From positions 89,044 to 153,043 of the forward strand of contig JAGBSH010000017.1 of assembly GCA_017631885.1 (NCBI GenBank): a stretch of 64,000 nt of DNA, given 5' to 3'. This document shows positions 50,340-59,483 of this stretch, piece after piece. The DNA comes from Fibrobacteraceae bacterium. GTDB lineage: Bacteria > Fibrobacterota > Fibrobacteria > Fibrobacterales > Fibrobacteraceae. Below the pieces are notes generated by a model, which searched no databases, had not been told where the DNA came from, and saw only the letters and a list, made by a program, of their open reading frames with translations. Position 1 is the stretch's first letter, and each line of letters opens with the position of its first letter. Position numbers and translations under genes: made by a program.

Positions 50340-52742
50340 TTATTTAAACACAGCGCTATAAGAAGCAGTAGCTGTCGGGATAACCATTCTCGGGTTTTGT
50401 GTAGAACCATCTTCCCAAGCAGAGAACACTCCAGAACCTGTTGGAACAGCTGTTAACTGAATGGGGTGATTACTAAAGAACTTTCCTGAATAAGCTCCAC
50501 CATTAACCACATTCATTCCTTCAACCAAAACAGTACCACTTCCTTGTACTGCGATAGAAACATTTACAAGGTTACCAACATTAAATCTATCTTGGTAATC
50601 TTCAAGAACCCATGAATCTCTATTTGCAGCCCATTCTTTAATAGATGAACCACTCTTACTAAACCCATAGCCTCTGTTTTCTCTATTGAAACGTTCCATA
50701 TCGCGTTCAATTTCATCGGCATCAATTGTTGCAACCATTGATTCAATAACTGAAGACAATCTCTTTGAATTCAAATATTTATCAAGCATAATAGCAGAGC
50801 GGTTCACAAAAAGTCGTTCAAAATCTGGGTTTTCAATCAACTTATTGAAAATCATAGCAAAGCAACCTTTACCAGAACAAGAACCGCTACCTCCGCCACC
50901 TTGTTTAATCCAATTAAACATGTTTGTAGAATTTTCACTAAATCCAGAAACGGTCCATTTCCAATCAAAGCCATGATCCAAATCGTAAATCATAAACTTC
51001 CATGGTTGTTCTGGAGAGCGCCAAGCACGAACGTTGTTATTTGGCCAATCACCATTATGGATATAAATTTCAGCAGCCATATAATCTGCAAAATTACCGA
51101 CATCCATCATAGCCTGAATTGTAGTGTAATAAGTATTATTAGCGCCAGAGAAATCATTGTTATAAGCAAATTCCAACAATTCTTCATAACCAATAGAACT
51201 ACCACCGCTTACAGAAATATCATGTCCTAAATGTTTAATCATATCAACAGTTTTAGCATCTATCCCGTAATTCGTTTCAACATAATGTTCATTAAAACGT
51301 TCACGCATATCATGAATGCCATAATATTCACCATTATAGAACACCACGACTTGACGACTACGTTGGTAATCCACTCCAGAACCTTCAAGTATAGCACCGC
51401 CTGCAGCATCAGCAATATAATCTGAAACAAAACGGTTGCCGTTATTACGTAAATTAAAAGCCTTAAATTTCTGAGCTTCTGGGCGAGTAGTAAACAATGG
51501 GTAATGCAAGCGGCCATCTTGGTATTGTTCACGCATAACAACTGCCACTGATTTTTTCTTTTCCATTCGACTCCAGTTTCCCATCAAAGAAATACCGGCA
51601 TCTATTTCCCAACTTTTTCCATTTGTTGAACTACCATTTTCAAAGAATTCAACATGAACAGGGAATTCGATATCTTCATACAAGCCTTCTGGACAACAAG
51701 CAGGATCGCCGCAACCACAATCAATATAATGTTGATTAAAGAACGTTGGAGAAACACTAATTGCCACAACAGGCATTTTAATAGTTTCTTCAACAAAATA
51801 AGTTTCAGTCACTACTTTGTTTGTAATTTTGCCTTCTTCAAACAAAGCACAACGAACAACTGTTGTTTCATTAATTTCTTTAGAACTACTGAATTCTTGA
51901 GAATGTTCAGTTGGCTCAGCACCACCAAATTCACAGCGAACTACACCACCAGCTACTTGTGGTGGACTAAGTGTCAAACCATTTGCATAAAATCCGCCAG
52001 CAGGAGTCAAAGTAAAATCTCCGGCAAAGCCATCAAAACCACTAGAAACAGTATTTTTTTGTTCTGGGGTTGGTTCATCAAAATAGCGCCATTCTCCGCC
52101 ATTGATAATACCCCAAGAAAGTCCTGGATCCAAAGCTGGGTAAGCCACAGAATCACGGATAGCCCAATTCTTATCAATTAAATAAATAGAGCCACCTTCT
52201 TTTTCTAATTTCCAATTTGTATGAGTTCTAAAATGTTTCCCTTTAGAATCAAGCCCGACTAAAGGAGCTGCTAAATCTTTTCCTGAACAAAATACAGTTC
52301 TGAGTTCTCCAGGAGGAATAATTAATTTATCAATAATCCATTTTCTTGGGTTATCCAGTTTTTCAACTAAAGAATAACCTCGGAGGTCAGCGGTGTCTTG
52401 GCCTGCATTATAAATTTCAACCCAACCTGGATCTTCAGCATCGTGGTCTAACCAAGAAATATTTTGGGCTGCTATTTCGGTAATTCTCAATGTAGAATGA
52501 CCTAAGTAATGCAATTCTTTTCCTGTGGTATCATCAATAAAAACAGATACGGTATCATAGAAAACCGAAGTATCTCCCGGAACAGGTGGGGTTACAGGGA
52601 CCGAAGATGAAGAACCATTACTTAAAGAAGATGACGATGCCTCTGGTAAAAGCATTAAAGAGTCACCTTCAGGAGAATCGCTACAAGCAACTATAGCGGA
52701 TAAGCAGGATGCCCAAAAAAAGACTTTATACGTTTTTTGCAT
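50340..52742 (-). CDS. CotH-family lipoprotein with lamin-tail domain
   Basis: An 800-aa surface lipoprotein. The signal peptide (MQKTYKVFFWASCLSAIVAC) ends in a lipobox with Cys ~20, followed by SSSS-rich linkers. Residues ~75-190 form a lamin-tail domain (ITEIAAQNISWLDHDAEDPG, WVEIYNAGQDTADLRGYSLV). A chitobiase-C-terminal-like beta domain comes next (~225-300), then a CotH kinase-like domain (~310-690) with FKAFNLRNNGNRFVSDYIAD, VVFYNGEYYGIHDMRERFNE and the Asp-rich PWKFMIYDLDHGFDWKW. A ~75-residue Gly/Val repeat domain follows (GSGTVLVEGMNVVNGGAYSG, FSAWEDGSTQNPRMVI). CotH proteins are protein kinases in Bacillus spores; in this setting a surface or cellulosome-like role is a guess. The start at 52742 has TAGGT. 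Confidence 0.88.
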   Translation of the reverse strand: MQKTYKVFFWASCLSAIVACSDSPEGDSLMLLPEASSSSLSNGSSSSVPVTPPVPGDTSVFYDTVSVFIDDTTGKELHYLGHSTLRITEIAAQNISWLDHDAEDPGWVEIYNAGQDTADLRGYSLVEKLDNPRKWIIDKLIIPPGELRTVFCSGKDLAAPLVGLDSKGKHFRTHTNWKLEKEGGSIYLIDKNWAIRDSVAYPALDPGLSWGIINGGEWRYFDEPTPEQKNTVSSGFDGFAGDFTLTPAGGFYANGLTLSPPQVAGGVVRCEFGGAEPTEHSQEFSSSKEINETTVVRCALFEEGKITNKVVTETYFVEETIKMPVVAISVSPTFFNQHYIDCGCGDPACCPEGLYEDIEFPVHVEFFENGSSTNGKSWEIDAGISLMGNWSRMEKKKSVAVVMREQYQDGRLHYPLFTTRPEAQKFKAFNLRNNGNRFVSDYIADAAGGAILEGSGVDYQRSRQVVVFYNGEYYGIHDMRERFNEHYVETNYGIDAKTVDMIKHLGHDISVSGGSSIGYEELLEFAYNNDFSGANNTYYTTIQAMMDVGNFADYMAAEIYIHNGDWPNNNVRAWRSPEQPWKFMIYDLDHGFDWKWTVSGFSENSTNMFNWIKQGGGGSGSCSGKGCFAMIFNKLIENPDFERLFVNRSAIMLDKYLNSKRLSSVIESMVATIDADEIERDMERFNRENRGYGFSKSGSSIKEWAANRDSWVLEDYQDRFNVGNLVNVSIAVQGSGTVLVEGMNVVNGGAYSGKFFSNHPIQLTAVPTGSGVFSAWEDGSTQNPRMVIPTATASYSAVFK

Positions 52743-53051
52743 AAATAAATACCTAAAATTCACCTAGCAACCACACCCATTAAATGAAAATTTTCCATTT
52801 TTCTAAAAATAAAGAAAAAAAGCCTAAATCATTTTTAAAGCCTTAATTCTCATTCCATTTTTAAATAAAAAAAATCCACTTGCCTCTTATTATATATCTT
52901 TTTTCATCATTTATCCGTAATAATTTTTTTTACGCTAAAATATTTGCACTCTATCACAACAAAGTTCTTTTGTTTACTGAGAATGTTTAAAATAATTTAC
53001 CTTAATGAACGCTTTTTCCATTTTCATTAAAATTTTCTATAATACCGCGTT
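52743..53051. other. AT-rich divergent promoter region
   Basis: A 309-base gap between the CotH gene (-) and sufS (+). It contains many A/T runs and no open frame of interest, repeat or strong hairpin. The only element I can support is a -10 for sufS (TATAAT, 53038-53043). Confidence 0.6.
53015..53043 (+). promoter_or_regulatory. sufS promoter predicting a leaderless mRNA
   Basis: A perfect TATAAT (53038-53043) lies eight bases before the ATG at 53052, with a weak -35 (TTTCCA, 53015-53020) at 17 bp. No Shine-Dalgarno lies between, so transcription would begin at or next to the start codon. Confidence 0.5.
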
Positions 53052-54281
53052 ATGAACCATTCTCTTGAAAATATCCGGGCAGAGTTCCCTGTTTTAGCAC
53101 AAAATATTAAAAACGCAAAACCTTTTGCATTTCTTGATAGTACAGCAACAACTCAAAAACCCATGACCGTTATTCAGGTCATGCATGATTTTTATACAAA
53201 ACACTACAGCTCTGTTAAACGCGGTGTTTATCAAAGCAGTGAAAAAACAACACAAGCTTTTGAAAAAGCCAGAAAAGAAATAGCTTCTTTTATAAATGCA
53301 ACTTCAGAAAACGAAATCGTTTTTACAAGCGGAACAACTGCAAGTATAAATCTTGTTGCTTGGAGTTATGGCCGTAAATTTTTACAAGCCGGTGATGAAA
53401 TTTTAATCAGCGCTTTAGAACACCACGCTAATATTGTGCCATGGCAACTCATTGCCGAAGAAAAAGGGGCTCTTTTACGCGTTATTCCTGTTGACGACCA
53501 AGCCAATTTAGTTCTTGAAAAAATACCAGAACTTTTGACAGAAAAAACAAAAATTGTTGCCATAACGCATATAAGCAATGTCACAGGAACAGTTAATCCA
53601 ATAAAAGAAATCATTCAAACCGTCAGAAATTTTTCAAAAAATGCAAAAATCCTTATCGATGCCGCACAAAGTATTGCTCATCAAAAAATAGATGTTCAAG
53701 AATTAGACTGCGACTTTTTAGCTTTTTCCGGACATAAAATGTATGGTCCAACAGGAATTGGTGTTTTATTTGGCAAATACGAACTCCTTGAATCAATGCC
53801 TCCTCTTTTTGGTGGGGGCGAAATGATAAAAAGCGTTTCTTTTGAAAAAACAACTTTTGCCCCTCCCCCCGCCAGATTTGAAGCCGGCACTCCACCAATC
53901 GCTGAAGTCATTGGCCTAGGCGAAGCCGTAAAATGGTTAAAAGAAACCGGACTTGATAATATTCATCGTAAGGAATCCGGAATTCTTGAATACGCTATTA
54001 GCCAGTTTTCTGAAATTCCCGAAATTCACATTTTAGGCAATCCTAAGGAACGCGGGGCTCTATTAAGCATTACTTTAGAGGGAATCCATGCTCATGATGC
54101 AGCCATGATTCTTGATGAAGAAAATATTGCCGTCAGAAGTGGGCACCATTGTGCAGAACCCGTAATGAAGCGATTTAATATCCCGGCTACTTTACGTTTT
54201 AGCTTTGGTGTTTATTCTGAAAAGTGGGAAATTGACCGTGCTTTAATAGCCTTGAAACGAGTGATTCGCCTTTTCAAATAA
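53052..54281 (+). CDS. sufS: Cysteine desulfurase SufS
   Basis: PLP enzyme that takes sulfur from cysteine for Fe-S cluster assembly. Type II features: the N-terminal IRAEFPVLAQNIKNAKPFAF and FLDSTATTQKP, HYSSVKRGVYQSSEKTTQAF, the PLP-lysine segment DFLAFSGHKMYGPTGIGVLF, and the active-site Cys in VRSGHHCAEPVMKRF. 409 aa, as expected for SufS rather than IscS. No sufBCD, sufE or sufU gene is adjacent. The ATG has no ribosome site; see the promoter entry. Confidence 0.95.
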   Translation: MNHSLENIRAEFPVLAQNIKNAKPFAFLDSTATTQKPMTVIQVMHDFYTKHYSSVKRGVYQSSEKTTQAFEKARKEIASFINATSENEIVFTSGTTASINLVAWSYGRKFLQAGDEILISALEHHANIVPWQLIAEEKGALLRVIPVDDQANLVLEKIPELLTEKTKIVAITHISNVTGTVNPIKEIIQTVRNFSKNAKILIDAAQSIAHQKIDVQELDCDFLAFSGHKMYGPTGIGVLFGKYELLESMPPLFGGGEMIKSVSFEKTTFAPPPARFEAGTPPIAEVIGLGEAVKWLKETGLDNIHRKESGILEYAISQFSEIPEIHILGNPKERGALLSITLEGIHAHDAAMILDEENIAVRSGHHCAEPVMKRFNIPATLRFSFGVYSEKWEIDRALIALKRVIRLFK

Positions 54282-54335
54282 AAACTTCATTTTTTACTTA
54301 CTATATTTACACCAAATTTATACAAGAGGCTTTTT

Positions 54336-55604
54336 ATGCTTGACATTCGTAAAATTCGCGAGAACCCTGAATTCTACAAAGAAGAAACCCGTAAAAAAGG
54401 GACAACTATTGAAATAGAAGAAATCCTTTCACTTGATGAAAAGCGTCGTTCTATTTTAGCTGAAGTTGAAAAATTGAAAGCAGAACGCAATGCTGAATCT
54501 AAACGCATTGGTGAATTGAAAAAGAAAGGCGAAAATGCTGATGACGCCGTTTTAGCTATGCGTGCTCTTGGTGATAAAATTGCTGAATTAGATTCTGCTG
54601 CTAAAGCTGTTGAATTTGAACAAACTGAGAAATTGATGCATATTCCAAATATTGCACCAAACGCTCCTGAAGGTGAGTCTAGTGAAGATAACGTAGTTAG
54701 AGCTACTTGGGGAACTCCTAGAGAAATTGATTTTGAAGCCGTTGACCACAAAACTTTAGGCGAACGCTTAGGATTATTTGATTTTGAACGTGGCGCAAAA
54801 ATTTCCGGAAGTGGATTCCCGGTTTATCGCGGTCTTGGTGCAAGACTTGAACGAGCTTTGATTCAATTTTTCTTAGACATGCATAGAGAAGCAGGCTTTG
54901 AAGAAATCATTCCTCCATACCTTGTACTACGCAAAACAATGAGAGGCACAGGTCAACTTCCAAAATTTGAAGAAGACATGTATCGTTGTGACAAAGACGA
55001 CGATCTTTTCCTCATTCCAACAGCAGAAGTTCCTGTTACAAATCTCTACGCCGAAGAATTTATTCCTGAATCAGAACTTCCAAAAAGACTTTGTGCTTAT
55101 TCCGCTTGTTTCCGCCGCGAAGCAGGGAGCTATGGAAAAGACACTAGAGGTCTTTTACGCTTACATCAATTCAACAAAGTGGAAATGGTTTATTTTGCTC
55201 ACCCAGAAAAAAGCTATGAAGCTCACGAAGAATTAACTCGCTTTGGTGAAATCCTTTTAGAAAAGCTCGGACTCCCTTACAGACGTTTAGAACTTTGCAA
55301 AGGGGACTTAGGTTTTGGGGCTGCAAAATGCTACGACCTTGAAATATATGCTCCTGTTGAAAAGAAATGGCTTGAAGTCAGCTCTTGTTCTAATTTCGAA
55401 GATTTCCAGGCAAGACGTGCAGGAATCCGCACAAAACTTAATGGAAAGAACACTTTTGTTCATACATTGAATGGTTCTGGACTTGCCACACCTCGTGTTA
55501 TGGTTGGTATTTGTGACAATTACCAACAAGCTGATGGGTCTTTAGTAATTCCAGAAATTTTACGCCCTTATATGGGTGGTTTGGAAAAGATCGAAGCCAA
55601 ATAA
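54336..55604 (+). CDS. serS: Serine--tRNA ligase
   Basis: Class II synthetase charging tRNA-Ser (and tRNA-Sec where present). The N-terminal two-helix coiled coil (residues ~27-105) binds the long variable arm; the catalytic core has RGTGQLPKFEEDMYR, the TAEVPVTNLYAEE loop, motif 2 FRREAGSYGKDTRGLLRLHQ, and motif 3 near NGSGLATPRVMVGICDNYQQ. 422 aa. GAGGC lies ahead of the ATG. Codon use is strongly biased, as in other translation genes. A terminator follows. The tRNA-Ser at 24.67 kb, with its unusual discriminator, is one of its substrates. Confidence 0.97.
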   Translation: MLDIRKIRENPEFYKEETRKKGTTIEIEEILSLDEKRRSILAEVEKLKAERNAESKRIGELKKKGENADDAVLAMRALGDKIAELDSAAKAVEFEQTEKLMHIPNIAPNAPEGESSEDNVVRATWGTPREIDFEAVDHKTLGERLGLFDFERGAKISGSGFPVYRGLGARLERALIQFFLDMHREAGFEEIIPPYLVLRKTMRGTGQLPKFEEDMYRCDKDDDLFLIPTAEVPVTNLYAEEFIPESELPKRLCAYSACFRREAGSYGKDTRGLLRLHQFNKVEMVYFAHPEKSYEAHEELTRFGEILLEKLGLPYRRLELCKGDLGFGAAKCYDLEIYAPVEKKWLEVSSCSNFEDFQARRAGIRTKLNGKNTFVHTLNGSGLATPRVMVGICDNYQQADGSLVIPEILRPYMGGLEKIEAK

Positions 55605-55620
55605 AACAAATTACACAAAG

Positions 55621-55646
55621 AGAGAGGCTTTCAAAGCCTCTTTTTT
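55621..55646. terminator. Bidirectional intrinsic terminator
   Basis: AGAGAGGCT pairs with AGCCTCTTT around a short loop, with six T at 55641-55646 and an A-rich 5' flank. It lies between serS (+) and the small conserved gene (-). Confidence 0.82.
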
Positions 55647-55667
55647 ATGCGCCAGAGAATAAAAAAT

Positions 55668-55880
55668 TTATTCTGCTGGTAAAATAATTTCAATATGCCG
55701 CGTACTCACATTAAGAAAGTGAGTGTGGAATAAGTCTTTTTCTTCTTTATTCGCCACTTTTACCTGAGTTACGGCAATAAATTCTTTATTTTCACGAATA
55801 TAGTCTGTTAAGCGTTCATCGCGCAACATATCTATTTCGCCGGTAATTACAAAGTTATCTGTCCAAATTTTTACTAGCAT
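55668..55880 (-). CDS. Conserved 70-aa beta-rich protein
   Basis: A 70-aa protein: MLVKIWTDNFVITGEIDMLR, then DERLTDYIRENKEFIAVTQV, a linker, and a last strand NVSTRHIEIILPAE. The pattern (short beta strands, a conserved D-E-R-L-T/S-D-Y/F segment followed by an F-I-A-V-T-x-V strand) recurs in small uncharacterised proteins of many phyla. No catalytic residues. The start used is the ATG at 55880; the frame extends to 55955 but its ATG there lies in the promoter region of the divergent gene. Function unknown. Confidence 0.7.
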   Translation of the reverse strand: MLVKIWTDNFVITGEIDMLRDERLTDYIRENKEFIAVTQVKVANKEEKDLFHTHFLNVSTRHIEIILPAE

Positions 55881-55995
55881 AATGTAAATATAAAGATTTT
55901 TTTTGCTTCTGTTCAAATAATAAGTGTATTTTAAGAAAAGAATGGATTGTATCACAAAAACATTCCTAAACAGAATTTTTCTTGGAGATTTTCAA

Positions 55996-56847
55996 ATGGC
56001 TATAGTTAAAAAGAGTTCAACCCAAAAAGTAGCTTCCAAAAAAGCAAAAGAACCTCAAATTGCTTATTTAGACAAACAATTCCTAGAAGGGGACGCAGGA
56101 CGACAAGTTCGTATCCTTTCTGAATTTTTAGCTCCTGGCGAGCGTTTTGCTAATGAAAAGATCCAGAATTCTATTGTATTCTTTGGTTCTGCCCGCACTC
56201 TTCCTATGGAAGAAATCAAAAAAAGAAAAAAATCTGTTAAAGGAAAAGAGCTTAAAAAATTACATGCTTTAGAAAACGTTGCTCAGTATTACAACGCGGC
56301 AAGAGATTTAGCAAGACAACTCGGTAAATGGTGTAATTCTCAACAAAATGGTTTTACTATTTGCACTGGAGGCGGACCTGGTATTATGGAAGCTGGCAAC
56401 CGTGGAGCAAATGACGTTGGGACACCTTCTACTGGATTAAACATCAAGTTACCTTTTGAGCAACACCCAAACCCTTATATTTCAGACGCATTGAATATGC
56501 AATTCAGATATTTCTTTATCCGTAAATTCTGGTTTTTGCATATTGCTCGCGCTCTTATTGTATTCCCTGGTGGCTTTGGGACATTAGATGAAATGTTTGA
56601 AGCGTTGACACTTATCCAAACAAGACGCTATTCAGAAAAAGTGCCTGTTGTTATTTTTGGAACCGAATTCTGGAAAAAACTGATTAACTGGGAATACCTT
56701 GTAGAAACAGGCATGATAAATAAAGAAGATTTGAACCTTTTCTTATTTACCGATTCTGTTGAAGAAGCTTATGAATACATCACAAATATTCTTGGTGAAC
56801 AAGAAAACCAATTAGAACGCGACCGGCGCTCATTTGGAGTGATTTAG
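55996..56847 (+). CDS. LOG-family (lysine-decarboxylase-like) protein
   Basis: A 283-aa Rossmann-fold protein of the LOG family, whose characterised members are cytokinin-activating or nucleotide 5'-monophosphate phosphoribohydrolases (also PpnN). Key motifs: NSIVFFGSARTLP, FTICTGGGPGIMEAGNRGAN, and the catalytic VFPGGFGTLDEMFEALTLIQ. A basic N-terminal ~25 residues (KKSSTQKVASKKAKE) precede the fold. The start is the ATG at 55996 with GGAG at 55984-55987; the longer frame to 55924 lacks a ribosome site. Nucleotide salvage is the best guess. Confidence 0.87.
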   Translation: MAIVKKSSTQKVASKKAKEPQIAYLDKQFLEGDAGRQVRILSEFLAPGERFANEKIQNSIVFFGSARTLPMEEIKKRKKSVKGKELKKLHALENVAQYYNAARDLARQLGKWCNSQQNGFTICTGGGPGIMEAGNRGANDVGTPSTGLNIKLPFEQHPNPYISDALNMQFRYFFIRKFWFLHIARALIVFPGGFGTLDEMFEALTLIQTRRYSEKVPVVIFGTEFWKKLINWEYLVETGMINKEDLNLFLFTDSVEEAYEYITNILGEQENQLERDRRSFGVI

Positions 56848-56919
56848 CTTTATCAAGAAAACATCTTACTTTTTTTATATAATCTATCTTCTTATTTTTT
56901 CTTTAATTAAATTTGAAGA

Positions 56920-58023
56920 GTGATTAGGACATGGCTTTCAAATAAAATCGATCTTCTTTCTCGCAAGCTTGCCTTGCGAGAACATTGTTCATTAGAAGAG
57001 TACCAATATCTTTTTGATCAGAATCCAGAATTCTTACATAGTGGAGCTATAGAGCGCATCAAACTGCTCGAGCCAATTTCTATTGAAGGGACTAATGATT
57101 TGTTTAAAGCAAGGTATTGGATTGAACGACCTTCTGACGAAGCTAAATACAATGAAAAAGACATCGTTTTAAAAATCTGCAAATATTATGCTCCATCTGG
57201 AAAGAACAGAGTACATCGTCTAAATATGTTACTCAGTGCATTTCAAGACGAAATCAGAATAAACAACTTAATACGAGCCACCAATATTGAAGGCGTTGTA
57301 CAAAGTTTTGGTGGCGGTTTTGCTGGGCGTCATCCTTATTTTAAAATGGAATTTATTCGTGGCTGTTCTTTAGACCAAATGTTTAAAAAAGAACTGTCAG
57401 ACGAAGAAGTTTTTCAACGACTAGCCCAAATGGCTTATTTAGCCAATACAATCAGCCAGTTGCATTATTACCAGATAATTCATAAAGATTTAAAACCTAA
57501 AAATTTATTGCTTTGCCAAAACCCAGAGCACATCAACAACCATAAAATTTTAATCTGTGACTTTGGTTATGCACAAGCCAAATTAAGAGAAAGCGTAACA
57601 GAATACGGAGGAAAACTGACTCCTTGTTATAGCGCCCCAGAACAAGCTGTTATGGGAGAAAACCTTTCTCAATCTGTTGATTACTTTAGCTTTGGAATTA
57701 TTTTGCATGAATATTTAACTGGCGAGCAACTTTTCCCTAATGCGATGAAAATTTTTGTTGAAGATGGTTACCGCATTACAGAACGCTATTTAGAACATTT
57801 AAAAACAGGGAAACGCAACGTTTTTGAAAATGCTAATTTCCCAGAAGTCCGAAAGTGGATTGATGATTTAACCATTTTTGACAGCTTTGAAAGAATGCAA
57901 AAATGCGATAACTTGTTCAACATCGCTCACAAATTAAGAGAACGTATTAATTCTCTTGGATATAGAGATGTAAACACTGATTTCTTATGGAATCAATTAA
58001 GCGAATACCATTCAAAAAGTTGA
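56920..58023 (+). CDS. Hanks-type Ser/Thr protein kinase
   Basis: A 367-aa cytoplasmic kinase with no transmembrane helix of its own. Catalytic residues are complete: VLKICKYY (Lys85), AFQDEIRI (Glu111, helix C), IIHKDLKPKNLLL (Asp190, Asn195), ILICDFGYAQA (DFG, 214-216), and YSAPEQAV (APE, 239-241), followed by QSVDYFSFGIILHEYLTGEQ. The Gly-rich loop (EPISIEGTNDLFKARYW) is degenerate. The N-terminal ~45 residues precede the fold and may bind a partner. The start is a GTG at 56920; the ATG at 56931 is in another frame. A TATAAT at 56878-56883 is a likely -10. The next gene starts 2 bases after its stop, so they form a pair. Confidence 0.88.
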   Translation: MIRTWLSNKIDLLSRKLALREHCSLEEYQYLFDQNPEFLHSGAIERIKLLEPISIEGTNDLFKARYWIERPSDEAKYNEKDIVLKICKYYAPSGKNRVHRLNMLLSAFQDEIRINNLIRATNIEGVVQSFGGGFAGRHPYFKMEFIRGCSLDQMFKKELSDEEVFQRLAQMAYLANTISQLHYYQIIHKDLKPKNLLLCQNPEHINNHKILICDFGYAQAKLRESVTEYGGKLTPCYSAPEQAVMGENLSQSVDYFSFGIILHEYLTGEQLFPNAMKIFVEDGYRITERYLEHLKTGKRNVFENANFPEVRKWIDDLTIFDSFERMQKCDNLFNIAHKLRERINSLGYRDVNTDFLWNQLSEYHSKS

Positions 58024-58025
58024 TT

Positions 58026-59483
58026 ATGAAAATTTTAAATATCTTGCGACATTTTTTTAGTAATAGAGGATTTTCATTTTCGGCAATCCTTTGTCTTGCT
58101 TTAATTGTTTTAATAACACAATGCGTATTAGAATACGGGCCTTCCTGGAAAGAATCAAACCGCATTTCTAAACAAATATCGCTATTTAAAGATTATTGGG
58201 AAAAAGAAGGCGCACAAAAATTTCAATCCGTTGGTTTAGCACCAACTGAAGAACTTTATCAAGAAGAACTAAATGAATATTTAAAAAAATACAATGAAAA
58301 GACCCCAACTCTTGTTCCGGACAAACGCGTCCAAGAAATGAAACAAGAATTTCAAAAATGGTGGGAAACTGGTGGGAGTAGAAGTTTTGCTGTAAAAAAC
58401 ATAGTCCCAGACCAAAGACTTTATAAAAAAGAAGAAGCTAAACTACTTAAATCCTATACTGATACAAAAAATGTTTACCGCATTCGTTTAAATACTCAAG
58501 CCCCGGAGCCATCTCAAGTCTTTTTACATTGGTTACTTTTTCCAAATATTTGGATGTTCTTGATACAATTTGCCAGTTTACTTTTTATAGCCAAACTTAC
58601 TGAAGAACGTTTTGGAAAGTGGATCAATTTAGGGCTTCTTTTTTTAGCCACAATCCTTGGAGCAGTGTTATTACTTATTTTAAGTGGAACTTCTTTTTTT
58701 GCAAACAACACCTCATTCTACACAGGTTTCATGATTGGAGTTGCCCTTTTACTAGGTTCTATTTGCCAAAATAAAAATGGCTTTATCTCAGAGAAAAAAG
58801 TTATTGTTTTTGCTTCTTTGCTTTTATTTTTAAACCTTTTAATTACTTGGCTAACTTGTTCTCAAATTTATGTTGCCGCTATAATTCTTTCTCTTGTTTT
58901 CTTTGTAGGCGGTTCTTTCTTAGGGAAATATATGCCTCTTCCTAAAAAAAGTAAAAAGGAAATAGAAAAAGAAAAACGTTTACAAAAAGCTAAAGAACCT
59001 AAACAAAACTTTCAAGAAGTCCGGAAAAAGAAAACGCGCGCCATGCTTGATGAAGGCTTTTCTTGCGCTATGCGCGGCGATTTCGCTTTAGCTGGAAAAT
59101 TTTTAACTGATGCAATGCATGCTCTTTTACTAGAATCCGATGTCGATTCTGAAACGTTGAACGATATTGCTAAAAAAATCACCAACCCTTCGCTTTATAT
59201 TGAAGTTACTAATACCCAATGGCAAGAATGGGGAACAAGCGCTTATCAAAAAAAGCATTACGAAGCAGCTTTGTTGTTACTTGAAAAATCTCTCATTTCT
59301 GAAAAAGATGAAAAAATGGCTCGCAAAGCGCTTTTCACCATTGGGGAAATTCGCGTTTCTCAGAACTTGAATCCAGAAGAAGGGATTAAACGCCTTCAAA
59401 AAGTTTTAGAATTAAATGATTCAGATATTTTTGCCTTGCAAGCGAAAAAACTATTACAAAAATTTTCTAACCATTCACCCTAG
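58026..59483 (+). CDS. Pseudo-rhomboid membrane protein with TPR tail, kinase partner
   Basis: A 485-aa inner-membrane protein. TM1 (residues ~17-36) leads to an ectodomain with two copies of a ~38-residue unit: 52-90 (FKDYWEKEGAQKFQSVGLAP, then LYQEELNEYLKKY) and 109-146 (FQKWWETGGSRSFAVKNIVP, then LYKKEEAKLLKSY). Residues ~168-320 form six helices with a rhomboid-like pattern (FLHWLLFPNIWMFLIQ, KLTEERFGKW), but the catalytic GxSG is replaced by NTSFYTGFMIG, so proteolysis is unlikely. The cytoplasmic end (~345-480) is helical TPR-like (GFSCAMRGDFALAGKFL, QKKHYEAALLLLEKSLI). The ATG follows the kinase stop by 2 bases. Its TPRs are candidate kinase docking or substrate sites. Confidence 0.75.
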   Translation: MKILNILRHFFSNRGFSFSAILCLALIVLITQCVLEYGPSWKESNRISKQISLFKDYWEKEGAQKFQSVGLAPTEELYQEELNEYLKKYNEKTPTLVPDKRVQEMKQEFQKWWETGGSRSFAVKNIVPDQRLYKKEEAKLLKSYTDTKNVYRIRLNTQAPEPSQVFLHWLLFPNIWMFLIQFASLLFIAKLTEERFGKWINLGLLFLATILGAVLLLILSGTSFFANNTSFYTGFMIGVALLLGSICQNKNGFISEKKVIVFASLLLFLNLLITWLTCSQIYVAAIILSLVFFVGGSFLGKYMPLPKKSKKEIEKEKRLQKAKEPKQNFQEVRKKKTRAMLDEGFSCAMRGDFALAGKFLTDAMHALLLESDVDSETLNDIAKKITNPSLYIEVTNTQWQEWGTSAYQKKHYEAALLLLEKSLISEKDEKMARKALFTIGEIRVSQNLNPEEGIKRLQKVLELNDSDIFALQAKKLLQKFSNHSP

